64,000 nt of DNA, taken from assembly GCA_022457155.1 (NCBI GenBank), contig JAJGOT010000034.1, forward strand, positions 688,501-752,500. Reading direction: 5' to 3'. Source of the DNA: Cladopsammia gracilis (lineage: Eukaryota > Cnidaria > Anthozoa > Scleractinia > Dendrophylliidae). Each line of letters opens with the position of its first letter. The first letter of the stretch is position 1. The notes under the pieces are model-generated. The model made no database searches and was not told the DNA's origin. It worked only from the letters and a program-made list of their open reading frames with translations. Below are positions 25,855 to 38,078 of this stretch, in pieces. Position numbers and translations under genes: made by a program.

Positions 25855-26175
25855 TATAACGTCTCGATTTTCACTGATGTAAGTTGATACAAATGCAGAT
25901 TCTCTCAACTGCTACTGGGAGTAATGTCCTAAAATCGAAAAGGAGAATTCAATTTGTGTTTCCTTTCACTATAAACCTGCCTTTGAAGTACGTATTAAAA
26001 ACTTGTATACTACTTGGAAGATGGCAGTAAAATAATAAATAATTATAAAATGCATCGAATGTAACTGTAAATCGTTAATTTTAAGTGAAAGTTCATTTGA
26101 CTAAAACCTAACCAAAATTAAAACTTAAAGTTAACGGGAAGTTTTACACGTTGTGTTAATCAAAATATATCAATA
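25855..26175. repeat. Dispersed ~320-bp repeat, copy 1
   Basis: ACAAATGCAGATTCTCTCAA, then CTGCTACTGGGAGTAATGT, and later TTAAAGTTAACGGGAAGTTT occur here, at 37315-37635, and inverted in the right arm at about 49270-49570. No coding content. Type unknown. Confidence 0.7.
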
Positions 26176-27895
26176 TTTAATTATTATTGAGGAGTAAAAA
26201 TAACATAACCATTATTCTTACCTGCAGTACATTTATTTAAAGCAGTAACTCTTTTTATAACAAATATGGCGGTCAACATCCAAATTGAAGTTTCGCGCCC
26301 CATTTTTGCCAGTTCGACAGCGCGTATATACTCAATTTTGTACTAGAAGCGTGGTTTAACCATGTTTAACCAGCTGGTTAATTAAATTACACGTCGAATA
26401 ATACACAGGTGACCTCCAATTTCACCTGGCATGAGAAGCGAGGATTTGTTTTAAACTTTAATAAGTTTGATATCAAGGCAGGAAGATTCAGAAGTGGTGT
26501 TGGTTTTCTTTTTTTAGCGGCCAGGTACTCGTCAGTATAAAACGGGAACCTGTACCAAGTGAATCCACAATAAATGAAGAGAGTTAATTTTTATAGTTTG
26601 GCGGAACTGATATGTTAAAAAATGTAATATAATAACCAAAACACTAACTAATTAACTAGGATGTCTAAGTTGCATTCACTTGGGGCATCTGAACCATTTT
26701 TAGGAATTCACTTGGAAATTTTCCCTGTCATTTACACCCTTAGACTTATAAGTGTTTCAGATATACTGGCGAAGACAGTAGTTGAAATCCATGTCAAAAA
26801 GTTCTCTCAAGAATAGATGCATTTTATCGTCGAGTGATGAAATTCAAAGACATCCATGCAGATTAAACATACACATCAGTCTCGTTTCAACATTTTTTTA
26901 GCTTACTTGAAATTGTCTGAGTTTAAGTTATATTGGTCTTTTTTTTTAGAAAAATTGCAAACAAAGGGTTGGCACAGGAGTGCACCCCTTGAATTCGCAA
27001 GCATTTTCATTGGGTGATTGATCGCTTCACTTTCCATCAAGCAATTAATATATTACACTGATTTTAGTTTATTAAACGAAAAACTTTCCCTATTAGCTAT
27101 TAAGTCCGTTTACTTCGTTTACTGTGCTGTCGTGAATGTTTTCTTTTCGCAGTATCTTCACTTATAGTTATCGCAAAATAAGACAAAAACGTCGGGCTGA
27201 TTTACGGGCGTCCTATAAAAACTGAATTTAAAAATTACAGGTCTCGGGCTCCAAAAGTCTTTGGAAGTTTTAAGAAACGAACAACTGGTCTCTGTCGTTG
27301 TGTTGTTTCTCAGTACAGTAAATAAGTAATTTTACTTCACATTCTTTCTTCCTTGCCACCTTTTTGTATAAACGAGAACCAGCAAACCGTTAGTGAGAAA
27401 CATAAAAATGCTGTGATATAAATCTGCGCGGTGGAATAAAAATCTAGTAAAGAGTAGTAAATATCGGCTATTGCAGCGCACCATGAGACACCAAGGAATT
27501 ATCTGTTATTCTTGATGAGGTAACTTGAACATTCTGACTGAGGCAAAATTTGTTGGGCCAACAAGGCGAGTTCACATTTTATAAAAAAAATGAAGTCTTG
27601 ATTTAAACAGGGCGGTGGCACTAAATAGCAAATGCAATAAACTTGTGGCCCTCTATGACACTACACTAATTTACAAAACTATGAAATTACGAATTTAGAT
27701 AGCAATCGATAAATGTACTTAGTGCTAAAAACTAACTTGCTCTTTTTTAACTGAATGCGCATTTTGATCATATTTTCATGGAATTTGCGGACTGTAATAT
27801 TAATTGTTATTAATAATATTATTAAAAGTAAATCAGTCAAGGTTAAATAACAAAAGAAATACCTGTCTTTAATTTCTTCCGAAATACGTCATTGG

Positions 27896-27955
27896 GTTTC
27901 GGGAAGTTTTTCATGTTCAATAGTAGCCCAGACATCCTTCATGGGTATAAATTAG
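27896..27955 (+). promoter_or_regulatory. Promoter of gene B
   Basis: TTTCGGGAAGTTTTTCATGT (27897-27916) and TATAAATTAGC (27946) match the gene A promoter, with the intervening segment of about 40 bp missing here. The first codon is 111 bp below the TATA box, almost the same distance as in gene A. Confidence 0.65.
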
Positions 27956-28056
27956 CAACATTTCAGCTCTTGGTTTTACCAAATTATTTTGGTTTCAAGG
28001 CAGTCACTTTAATTCTCCTAATTATCACCGTTCATTCAAGATTATTTAGAGTGAAA

Positions 28057-28940
28057 ATGACGATGCTGAAAGAGTTCGCCTCAATCTTTTTGGGTTTGTT
28101 TCTCTTTTCCACGATTGTCGGTACGTCTGATTTTTCTCAGCGATCCCGTAATGTCTAACCATTGTTTATTTCGATAACTTTGATAGCAAAGACAATTCAG
28201 CCATCGAACATTTTACATCGAACCCACAATCTACTCTCAGTGCCGATTACTTAACTCGTGAATCAAAGACGGTATGACAGTCAGTTGCTGACCATAATGG
28301 ACAAAAGAAAACAAAAAAATTATAGAGTAACAGAAAGTATTTCCTATACTAAATAGCTTTAATTTTTGCAGATGCCACATCACACGAATTCGTGTCATTG
28401 AAGGTCTACAGTCCGGACGATCGACCCTCGGACGAACAGCTGTTGGCCATGTTAAATAAAGCAGACCTTGAGAAACATAATTACACGAAAGAGGTAACGA
28501 AGCTAAAGAGTGAGCCCGGAAGTGACCTCATAAAGTATCACTACCACAAGCTCGTTGACTGCTCGCAAGTGCAGAAAATTATGCAAGAATTGGCGGATTT
28601 GATGCCAGGTATAACACGTCAGATTCAGTCAGTCTCTCAGAAGTCATTTCAAAAACTATAAAGGGAAAAATTGTCTCGTTGATTAGTGTAATAATGATTA
28701 ACAATTTAACTGTGTTTTTTAGGTCCCTTCCTAAGGAAAGTGGGTACGAAGTTCCTCAGGGAGTTCAAAGCCAGAAATCTATCCAGCATGCAGCAGTGCA
28801 AAGCGGGTTTGGAGTTCCGTTTGAAAGTCGATAAAGGGAGCAGCGCTGTCAAGAACATTTTCACTCGTCGTCAAAAACGCAGCCCAGTAGCAAGCGTCGT
28901 ATCTGTTTGTTGTTGCTGTTGTTGTGAGGCAGATGTGTAA
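28057..28940 (+). CDS. Secreted prepropeptide gene B, six-cysteine C-terminal run
   Basis: Three exons (28057-28120, 28372-28608, 28723-28940), both introns phase 1, give 172 residues. The signal peptide starts MTMLKEFASIFLGLFLFS. The prodomain has the family pattern: SDEQLLAMLNKADLEKHNY, KLVDCSQVQKI and MQQCKAGLEF. RRQKR is a textbook furin-type site; 19 residues follow, with six cysteines in a row before an acidic end. Consecutive cysteines are unusual in secreted peptides and could mean metal binding, lipid attachment or multimer formation; nothing here decides. AATAAA lies at 29108-29113. It is intact, with its own TATA box. Gene B' on the other arm is its mirror copy. I recognise no named family. 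The prodomain-plus-variable-peptide layout resembles that of cathelicidins or arminins, but homology to either is not shown. Confidence 0.82.
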
Positions 28941-29113
28941 AGATCTACCTGCGCGTTGCCAAAATCAGCAGAGACAGGAACAGAAACAGCTGATTATAGG
29001 AACATTGTAAGGGGCATAATATGTAGTTGAACGTCATTAATGTTCCACTAAAGACGTTGATTTGCGCGGCGAATATTAGAGTTGTAAACTGGCTAGGTTA
29101 AAGCTTCAATAAA

Positions 29114-30230
29114 CGCTCATTAAAATAAACCTGTTGTTGAAAAATCATTTATCTGGGAAAGGAACAACCAAACGAGAAACAGGATCTGCGTTCACTATCC
29201 AGCGCTCTTTATTAGTACTCAGTTTGTTAGAATAATATTTTTTTGAGGCACTTCTTCCACGAAATGAAGCTAAAAAATCTCCTCATATGAGACGTCGTCC
29301 CTTCAAGGAAAAACACAGCTTTTACAGAGCGAAACAATGGCAAAATTTCCCATATTAGGGTAAACTCCCACAAGGCGGCGTGGCGTTAGATGGAAGGATT
29401 TTGGGTGCGCGCGTAACACATGGAGAGTGCGCGGAACGTGAAGGGGGCGGAGGGAGCTACCTCGCGCGCGCCCTCCTTTCCCTTCCCTTCCTACTGCCTA
29501 TCACGCAGGCTAACATGACATTTATTTTAGATTTCAGCAATGGATTTAAGGAGTTACATTTTTAGAAAAACTAGATTAATACTTTCATACCAATGTCTTT
29601 GAATCAATGGAACAACATAGTAAATTTGAACTTTTTGAGCTGGTTAGACACAATCAGGAGCCCGGCCATCATCCCTGGCACAACAAACTCCTCTCGCTGA
29701 TTGCGGGTTTCCATCAGTCTATCTTCAAAAAAAGGCAAAATATACAGACGGACGTTTTGCTGTTTAATGTTTTCGCAAAACCTATATAGAAATGAAACAC
29801 TGTTATGTTAGGCTTACTTTCAAATAAAAAAAACTTCTAAACACGATGCGATACATACTTTACTGCTCCAGAAAAGCGCAGGCTTACAAACTAACGAAAA
29901 ATAATCCCAAGAAAGAAAGCCGGACAAAATGTCAATTTTCCAAAAAAGATGAGAATAATCCCTAGACGAATCGCTTCACATCTACTTCAGCAAGTTTGTT
30001 CCTTCAGGATGGCGGTCAAATCAATTTGAGAGCGAGTACACGTAAATTCTCAGAGACCTTTTTTAACAGTCAATCAGAGTTCCCCCTTTTAGCGAGCAGA
30101 GTAAATAAGAGCGCTGCTAAAATTGGGACTGATCGCAGGTTGCCCTTCAAGGAACGCAAGAAATTTGGCAGTTAAGTGTTGACGGACCTGCACGACTCCT
30201 GCAGTTCGCAAATAAATTTTAAAGCCTTCG
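29114..30230. other. 3' flank of gene B, no gene recognised
   Basis: Contains a GC-rich GCGCGCGCCC patch near 29463 and short ORFs, mirrored in the right arm at about 50450-51420. I see no splice-linked frames. Confidence 0.5.
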
Positions 30231-30430
30231 TAGCTTAGGCCTTTGGATTTTCCTTTGCGATATGATACTCCTTGAAGATTTCTCTCAGATGTGGTTGATT
30301 CTGTATAATGAGCCATTTCCCCATGAGTATGTCCTTTAGTCTGGACAACGCCGGATGGTATTGCGTTACAAAGGGTAGTATTTTTTAACGTGCATTTCTG
30401 TTTTTTAGTTCTAGTGTTCAAGTTCAAGTT
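30230..30430 (-). pseudogene. RT-element C-terminal relic, left arm copy
   Basis: On the minus strand, across shifted frames, LKDILMEKWLIIQNQPHL and ISYRKGKS-like segments recall the tail found before GIY-YIG domains in Penelope-like or some LINE elements. It is broken by frameshifts; the mirrored copy is at 50170-50320. Assignment is from motif memory only. Confidence 0.4.
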
Positions 30431-30463
30431 CATTTATTCACACTTATTCAATTACAATGCAAA

Positions 30464-30670
30464 TGGACACGCTACATCACAATGCCCCCCCCCCCCTTTT
30501 TTATGTTCCATTGTTTACCCTGCTCATGCGCAGTTATTTATATGATTTCACTACCTCGTGCTTTTTTCACATCGCAACTAGAACTCGGTTATTGTAAGTC
30601 TTTTCTTACAGTAATATAGTCTCATAGACTCTTTATCAAAACAAATTAAACGGATTATAAAGCCTGCACA
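30464..30670 (+). repeat. 5' LTR of BEL/Pao element
   Basis: About 207 bp, TGGACACGCTACATC to AAAGCCTGCACA. It matches the 3' LTR (36645-36852) except for one T/C change (TTGTTTACC against TTGCTTACC) and one extra C in the poly-C run. GCAA precedes it (30459-30462) and follows the 3' LTR (36853-36856), a 4-bp target duplication, or 5 bp with a mismatch. Confidence 0.92.
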
Positions 30671-30677
30671 TTAATTC

Positions 30678-30694
30678 TGGTCCTTCGAGCCGGA
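30678..30694 (+). other. Primer binding site, tRNA-Tyr type
   Basis: TGGTCCTTCGAGCCGGA starts 7 bp after the 5' LTR. It is complementary to the 3' end of animal tRNA-Tyr including its CCA, 17 matching bases. It fixes the plus orientation of the element. Confidence 0.85.
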
Positions 30695-30758
30695 TTGCTA
30701 CTCAAGAAAGTGTCAAGAAAACATACAGTCCTCGATCGATCATGAACTGCTTCGCGTA

Positions 30759-32639
30759 ATGGCTGAATCAAGGGAAGCACTAGTACAGAAGCGAGCAAAT
30801 ACCAAGCGTCGAATAACAAATCTTATAAAGAAGAAAATCGACCCACTCTGTGAAAAACAGGAAAGAACACAATTCGACATCGTTTGCGCTGGACAATACT
30901 TGGAAGAAATCCGTGAGTTAAACAACACTTTCCAAAGTCAACACATCGATGCGAGCGCGTCACTAACTCGACCCAGCCAACGAAGAATTCGTCGAAAAAG
31001 ACTTCGAAGAGCTCGAAAACCACGATGATCGGGTGCGAGAAAATATCAGTAAGCTGTTGTACATTCTCAATCTCGCTTCTTCTAAGTCACAAGATGCTAA
31101 ATCAACCGACAGTAAAGGCAAGCGATCACTCGAATCCAAATGGAATCGCATTACAAAAGGGATAAAAAGCTTGGCCGCGAAAACCACAGAAGCTCAAAAT
31201 GACCTCGCTGAAAGAGAAATTGACGATTTAATGGATATAAGAAGCCAGCTCTCCGACCTTGAGAAAGCTCTCGACCGTTTCGTCCCTGAAGTTGAATCAT
31301 TTTCCACGGATTTGGAAGATGCAGATGGCAATGAATGGAAGATATCAGATTACTTTGACAAAATCAAAGCAACGCAAGACCAAGTAACACAATTGATCAC
31401 GCAACGCCGCCGTGACGAAACGCGTAAGAATAAATTGAACGAGAACAAAATCGTTGTAAAGAGCTAGAGCGGCAAAATAACCAACATCGCGAAGAATTAA
31501 GCAAATTGTTACAAGAATTCAAAACCACTTCGCATCAAAATGAAGCAAAGACAGTGAAGCTACCTTCACTCGATATTCCTACCTTTGATGGAGAGCCAAC
31601 GAAATGGAAATCGTACTGGCAGCAGTTTGAAGCAACCATCCACAAATCAAAAAAGCTGGACGATCAATTGCGGATGCAATATTTACTGAAATCGCTCACA
31701 ACACAGAAAGCCAAGGATGCCATTGAAGGTATTGATGCAGTAGCAGAGGCCTACCCAGAGGCCATTGCAGCCCTAAAGGCTCGTTTTGACAGGCCTCAGG
31801 TCATCCACCGAGCTCATGTCAGAGCACTGTTGAACGTCAACTCAGTTAAGAATGGCTCAAGCACCGAACTGAGACAACTACATGATACGCTTCAGCATCA
31901 CCTTCGGTCCCTTAAGGCATTGGATAAGCTTGACTTGGAACGTTTCATCACTGCTCTGGGTGAATCAAAACTTGACCCTCTTAGCATGGTAGAGTGGCAA
32001 AAATTCACGCAGTTAGACAAGGACGTTCCCGACTATCATAAGTTTCTGGAGTTCCTCGATTTGAGAGCAACTGCAACCGAATTAACATCCTATGATGCTG
32101 GCCATAAAAGTGTTCAAGGCCCCACCAAGAAACCGCCAAGGTTAGTTGGAGCATATTTTACAAACGCACAGTTGAATTGCCCTGCTTGCCTTGGTCCGAA
32201 ACATAACATAGCATACTGTCCAAGCTTCAAAGAGAAGTCAGTTGACGACAAATTTAACTTAATCGTGGAACAAGGTCTTTGCTTCAACTGCTTGAAAGGA
32301 AAACATGTGGGAAAACAATGCCCTTCACCCAACTGTTGCCTTAAATGCAGAAAACGGCATCACACTCTTCTACATCTAAGCAATTACGTTGTACACACCC
32401 CTGAAGAAACAAGACAAGATGTTCCCATGGTGCCACCCCCTAATGTAGGTACCAACACTCCAGAAACTAACGCTACTGCTGTTGGCGAAATCACCTCTGC
32501 GACTTATGTAACCATGCCCGAAGCCCCCACTTCAAGTTCCGTTCTCATGATGACAGCTGAGGTGCTCCTAAGAGGACAAAATGGTCAACAAATAGTTGCA
32601 CAGCTCTACTGGATCCAGCATCCACAGCCACGTTTGTAA
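30759..32639 (+). pseudogene. BEL/Pao Gag-like region, frameshifted
   Basis: Three overlapping frames (30759-31028, to 31467, and 31506-32639) form one Gag-like region. It begins MAESREALVQKR, passes through charged coiled-coil-like sequence, then a DUF1759-type domain ([15 protein letters not shown] and following), then zinc-knuckle-like clusters near 32175-32385, of which [14 protein letters not shown] is clearest. Frames switch near 30965 and 31440, so no single product is read. The role in an intact relative would be particle formation and RNA binding. Confidence 0.85.
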
Positions 32640-35600
32640 CAGAAAGAGCAGCACAACACCTCATGCTACGTGGACGGAAACAACAAATCAGCATTAATGG
32701 AATTGGAGGAACCCAGTGTCCCACTCAAAGCAGCACTGTTGTTAACATAAGCTTGACATCAACTCTGGGCACCTCATGTCTGAACAATGTACAAGCTATA
32801 GTCTTGTCTTCATTAACAAAGCATCTACCCCTCAAGTCTCTTCCAACAGGTTACTGGCCACACCTATCCTCACTTAAATTAGCAGATCCCGAATTCAATG
32901 TGTCAAAACCTATTAATGTTCTCCTTGGTGTCGACGTTTACCATGACATCCTGAAACCAGGCGTTATCCTTGGACCTAAAGGAACTCCAGCCGCTCAAGA
33001 AACCATGTTCGGTTAGGTTTTGTTCGGAGGCACTAGTGGTCAACAACCGCCTAATGAAGTCACAACCTTACATGCATCAGCTTCGCTTCCTAGCTGCGAA
33101 GAAACCCTTCAGAAATTTTTGGACTTTAGAGGAACCACCCAAAGCCAAGTTGCCTCTAGTACCACTTGACAAACTAGTTGTACAAGACTTCGACCAACGC
33201 CACAAGCGTGACGAAACTGGTCGATTCATAGTCAGACTTCCATTTAAGCCACAAAGCTGTTCACTGGGAGAATCCCGACCTCAAGCCTTGCGACGTTTCC
33301 TGTCCCTCGAACGGCGTCTTCAACGAACCAATCAATTTGATGATTATGCTAAAGTCATGACTGAGTACTTTACATCTGGTCACGCAGAAAAGGTCCCAGA
33401 TGAAGACCTCAACAAGCCAGTTTCGAATTCCTTCTACTTAGCTCATCACGCTGTCTACAAAGATTCAGCTACAACGCCCTTGCGCGTCGTGTTTGATGGC
33501 TCCATGAAAACCTCATCAGGTGTCTCACTTAACGATCAACTCCTTGTTGGACCAACTGTCCACCCGCCACTCAATGACGTCCTCATTCGTTTCCGAAGAC
33601 ATCCTTATGTGCTAACAACCGACGTCTCGAAGATGTACCGCGCTATTAGCTTGGCACCGGAAGACAGGGATTATCATCGTTTCTTATGGCGAGACAAACT
33701 CACTGACACAATCACCGACTACAGAATGACTAGAGTCACATTTGGAATCGCAAGTGCTGCATTTCTAGCAACTAACTCAGTGCGCCATGTTGCAGAAGAA
33801 AATGAATCAGAACTGCCGCTTGCTGCTAAAGTGGTGAAAGAATCGTTCTATGTCGATGATGGTCTCCCTTCAGTTGAAACCAAGCAAGAAGCAATTGAAC
33901 TGCATCACGAACTAAACAACCTCTTTAACAAAGGAGGATTCAAACTTCATAAATGGGACTCAAACTCACAAGAAGTTTTGAACTCAATCTCACCAGAAAT
34001 TCGAAGCACAAAGGCCACATGTAGCCTCGGGAACTCTGACAACTTTGTTAAAACTCTTGGAATGGAGTACAGCTCAAGTTCTGACCACTTCCGGTTCTCA
34101 TGCGCCAATTTGTCAGTTCAAGAATCACAGCTGACCAAGCGTACTGTATTGTCAGATTCAGCAAAGATCTTTGATCCTCTTGGTCTTATCGCATGTGTCA
34201 CTATTATTGTCAAGATAATCTTCCAGCCTCTCTGGGAGAAAGGCACCTCCTGGGATGAACCTCTCCCACCGGACATCCAGCAAGAGTGGCTAAATTGGAG
34301 AAAGCAACTCCCTGAAATCTCCAACATCCGCATTCCACGCTGTTATTCCCCAGTCGACAGCAAGATTGTTGACCGCCAATTAATTGGCTTCTCTGATGCC
34401 AGCGAGAAGGCTTACTGTGGTGTTGTCTATTTGAGAAGTCTCGACACGGCCGGCGAGGTCCACACATCACTCATCATGGCAAAAACACGCGTTGCCCCAC
34501 TCAAGAAGGTTTCCTTGCCTCGTCTTGAACTTTGTGGAGCTCATCTGCTCTCACAACTAATGAAACATCTCCAAGAAATTCTTGCCATTCCATCATGCAA
34601 TATTTATGCTTTCACAGATAGCACCATTGTTCTCTGCTGGATTCATGGAAGCAGTCAGCGCTTCAAGACCTTCGAAGCAAACCGAATTGGAGAGATCCAA
34701 GAACACGTCCCACCTGAGAAATGGAAACACATTAATGGTGACGAAAACCCGGCCGATGCTGGATCACGTGACATCCTACCTGGAGAAATCCTCAACCACA
34801 AGCTTTGGTGGAATGGCCCTGACTGGATAAAGGAAGATCCTTCAAAGTGGCTATCTAAGTTTACATCCCTTCCCTCACTGGAAAGTCTCTATGCCTTAGG
34901 ATTCGAGGAAAGAACCTTACAATTCAAGGAGAGAAAGGAGGTCACCCTTCAAGCAGCGACTACTGAAGTCAAACCTACAATTCACATTCACAGATACTCA
35001 AGCTACACGCATCTCGTGAGAGTCACTACCTGGGTGTTCCGTGTTGTTAGCCGTTCTCATCTATTCAGCTCCACACCACTCTTAGTGTGTGAATTGTCCA
35101 AAATAAAGACCTGGTTGTCCAAACAAGCACAAGTCCAAATGTTTCCAGAAACTCTGGCAACACTCAAGAAAGGGAAACCAATACCCTTGTCCAATCCTTT
35201 ACGCCCTTTGAATCCATTTCTTGATGCAGATGGGCTATTAAGAGTTGGTGGACGTCTCTCTCAGTCACAGAAAGACTACCAATCTCGGAATCCAATCATT
35301 CTCCATGGAAAGCACCATCTCGCATCACTGATTATACAGAATGAACGCGAACGTTTGTGCCATGCCGGTCCCAAACTCACTCTTGGATCTCTTCAAGAGC
35401 TTTACCATATTGTCGGAGCACGCAGAGCTGTTCGCAAATGCACACGTCAGTGTATCACGTGCCAACGTACATCTCCAAAGATTACAACTCAACTTATGGG
35501 ACAAGTACCAGCCGCACGAGTCCTTCCAACCTTCGCCAATGAAAACGTTTCGGTGGACTACGCAGGGCCCCTCACTCTCAAAGTTGGAGCTATACGAAGA

Positions 35601-36464
35601 CCCACATACTGCAAGGCCTATGCAGCCATCTTCGTCTGCCTAGCAACGGAGTCCTGCCACATTGAACTAGTCTCAGACCTCACCGCTGAAGCCTTCCTCG
35701 CTGCACTTCGTCGTTTTGTTTCTCGAAGAGGAAAGCCAAGTCAGATTTTGAGCGACAACGCATCCTGTTTTCACCGCGCAAATAAGGATTTAAAGGAGCT
35801 GTCACGCCTTCTTGATCAACAAGCCACCCAAAAATCTGTTATGAATTTCTGCACAAATCAAAGTATCCAGTGGAAATTCAGCCCACCCACAGGTCCTCAC
35901 CATGGGTCTGTCTGGGAGAATGGAGTTAAGGTCTGTAAACACCATTTGAAACGAATAGTTGGGGAAAGCAAGCTAACTTTTGAAGAAATGACGACCGTGC
36001 TGTGCCAGATTGAAGCTTGTCTCAACTCGAGGCCATTGTTTGCAGCACTTGATGCAAATGATGATGATGGATTCGCTCCACTCACCCCTGGCCACTTCCT
36101 GATTGGTCGACCACTAGAAGCATTGCCTGACTACATCTCACCCACGCCCATACCTTTGTTGAAGCGATGGCGACTCTGCCAAGCATTGACACAACACTTT
36201 TGGAAACGCTGGTCAACCGAGTATCTTAATTCTCTTCAGCGCTTCAACAAATGGAGGCTGCCCCGCAGAAACCTCAGTGTTGGTGATATAGTTCTCATCA
36301 AGGATAACCGTACTCCCCCATGTCAATGGCCACTTGGTCTAATTACAGGAACTCATCCCGGACCAGACCAACTGGTTCGAGTTGTCACTGTCAAAACCAA
36401 GACTGGAACATTCACTCGGCCAATTGTTAAGCTTTGCCTGCTACTTCCAGCAAAGGATGCTTAG
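32600..36464 (+). pseudogene. BEL/Pao Pol: protease, RT, RNase H, integrase
   Basis: A protease-like segment starts near 32600 with LLDPAS, where aspartic proteases usually have D-S/T-A/G, and is out of frame with Gag. A TAG stop at about 33013-33015 and a frameshift in a T run near 33117 precede a long open frame to 36464. That frame holds the RT with YVDD (about 33849), RNase H-like FSDASEKAYCG and FTDSTIVLCW, an integrase zinc finger with C-x2-C (RQCITCQR), the DDE core (SVDYAG, SDNASCF, HHGSVWENG) and a C-terminal KRWSTEYL module. The 3' two thirds look intact; the start does not. Confidence 0.9.
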
Positions 36465-36630
36465 TAACTTATAGAACGCTGTGAACATTTTCAAGAATTA
36501 AACAAGCAGATTACAGAGGAACGTTAAGAACATTTAAACCAAGCGAAATAATAGGAACATTTTTTAGCATCTAAGTTTAGTTGAGGACTTAAAGAACATT
36601 TAAGAACATTCCAAGTTAAGTTGATATTAT

Positions 36631-36643
36631 CAAGGGGGGCGGA
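36631..36643 (+). other. Polypurine tract
   Basis: CAAGGGGGGCGGA lies directly before the 3' LTR, the usual second-strand primer site of LTR retrotransposons. Confidence 0.75.
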
Positions 36644-36644
36644 A

Positions 36645-36852
36645 TGGACACGCTACATCACAATGCCCCCCCCCCCCCTTTTTTATGTTCCATTGCTTAC
36701 CCTGCTCATGCGCAGTTATTTATATGATTTCACTACCTCGTGCTTTTTTCACATCGCAACTAGAACTCGGTTATTGTAAGTCTTTTCTTACAGTAATATA
36801 GTCTCATAGACTCTTTATCAAAACAAATTAAACGGATTATAAAGCCTGCACA
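36645..36852 (+). repeat. 3' LTR of BEL/Pao element
   Basis: About 208 bp, near-identical partner of the 5' LTR, followed by GCAA and then the arm sequence CAACAATAAG, which lines up with the uninterrupted right arm. Confidence 0.92.
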
Positions 36853-37314
36853 GCAACAACAATAAGAAAAAAAAGAAATAAGAACAGAGCTAACTATACA
36901 TTGAATTAAACATAACAAAGGAAAAAGTGTGTAACAGCCAAAGGAGCCAAGCTTTCGAGTTGGCTACTACCACAGAGCGGTAACAAGTGGGTGGAGGTTA
37001 ATATACAGTACTTTTAGGAACTAGTTATGAAGCTCTGGCTAAATTAATCACATTGAAAAGGGACAGTATATATGAGTAATAATAACTATTTAAATTAAAT
37101 AATTAAATAAATAGAGCTAAATAAGTGACGGTTTTCTATGGGAGAATTTGACCTCTGAGAATGTCCGTGGCTCCTTATAATACTACACAGATATATGGGG
37201 TTACTTAGTCCATTATATCGCTTTTGCCAGCACGGTCAAGCTCTGTAACTGAAACCATCCAAACATGACCTCAAAATGGCCGTTATGGTCAATTTGGTGC
37301 AGATAATATCATAT

Positions 37315-37635
37315 CTCGATTTTCAATATGATGTGAGTTGATACAAATGCAGATTCTCTCAACTGCTACTGGGAGTAATGTACTAAGACCGAACAGGAGA
37401 ATTCAATTTCTAGTCTCTATTACCATAAAACTGCCTTTCATGTACGTATTAAAAACTTGTATACTGCTTGGAATGTGACAATAAAATAACTCTGTAATTT
37501 TGAAATAAATCGGATATAACTATAAATATTTTTTAAGTTAATATTCAGTTTGACTAAAACCTTGTCGAACATATTAGAACTTAAAGTTAACGGGAAGTTT
37601 TATACGTTGTGTGAATCAAAATGTATCAATATTCA
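37315..37635. repeat. Dispersed ~320-bp repeat, copy 2
   Basis: Same repeat as 25855-26175, with indels. It has a mirror copy at about 49270-49570, so it was in place before the inverted duplication. Confidence 0.7.
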
Positions 37636-37814
37636 AACGGACGCGATAGCAGAAAATTTGCAATGAGTTGAAGAAATAGCACAACAATTATCAATTTGCA
37701 AGACATGTTTCGGCAAACTTATGCCATTTTCAGTTGCAGAAGCTCGTTACAATTTGAATATCTAAATTTATAGAAGCTTAAGTAGTTACAATTTGAATAT
37801 GAATTTGAATATAT

Positions 37815-38078
37815 GGGAGGCAGCGTGGTCGAGTGGTTAGGGCGTCGGACTTGTAATCCGGAGGTCCCGGGTTCAAGTCCCGCTCTGACCACTTGCTGGA
37901 GTTGTTTCACGGCAGACCCGAGTTCAACTCCTCGACCACGCTTGTAAAATAGCCAACTGGTTTGCCTCCTGCCAGTTGGGATTTTTAAAATGTTATGTTC
38001 TATTTGAATATTTGTTTCCTTATTTAGTGTCCCCAATTAGTGCTCGCGCGCTAAATACCTTGACACTTAAATAAAGTG

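Larger units (their letters stand above)
23566..27870. other. Intergenic, AT-rich, no firm gene
   Basis: Besides one possible exon (24681-24811) I see only short ORFs. The stretch at 25855-26175 is a repeat shared with 37315-37635. Parts of 26310-27090 match the 8-12-kb array, some inverted. This occupies the place upstream of gene B that the array occupies upstream of gene A. Confidence 0.5.
30464..36852 (+). mobile_element. BEL/Pao LTR retrotransposon, 6.4 kb, coding frames broken
   Basis: Complete layout: LTR, primer site, Gag-like region, protease-like region, reverse transcriptase, RNase H, integrase, polypurine tract, LTR. The order protease-RT-RNase H-integrase with a DUF1759-type Gag is diagnostic of BEL/Pao. 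The two LTRs differ by one substitution and one poly-C length change, so insertion is recent. It is absent from the matching place in the right arm, where the uninterrupted target is read at about 50064-50081. Four apparent frameshifts and one stop break the coding region. Confidence 0.95.

Noticed and set aside
37815..37895. tRNA-Thr (TGT) gene
   Set aside because: The acceptor stem has mismatches and the tRNA-like part is fused to a SINE body with an (TTA)n tail; treated as the SINE head.
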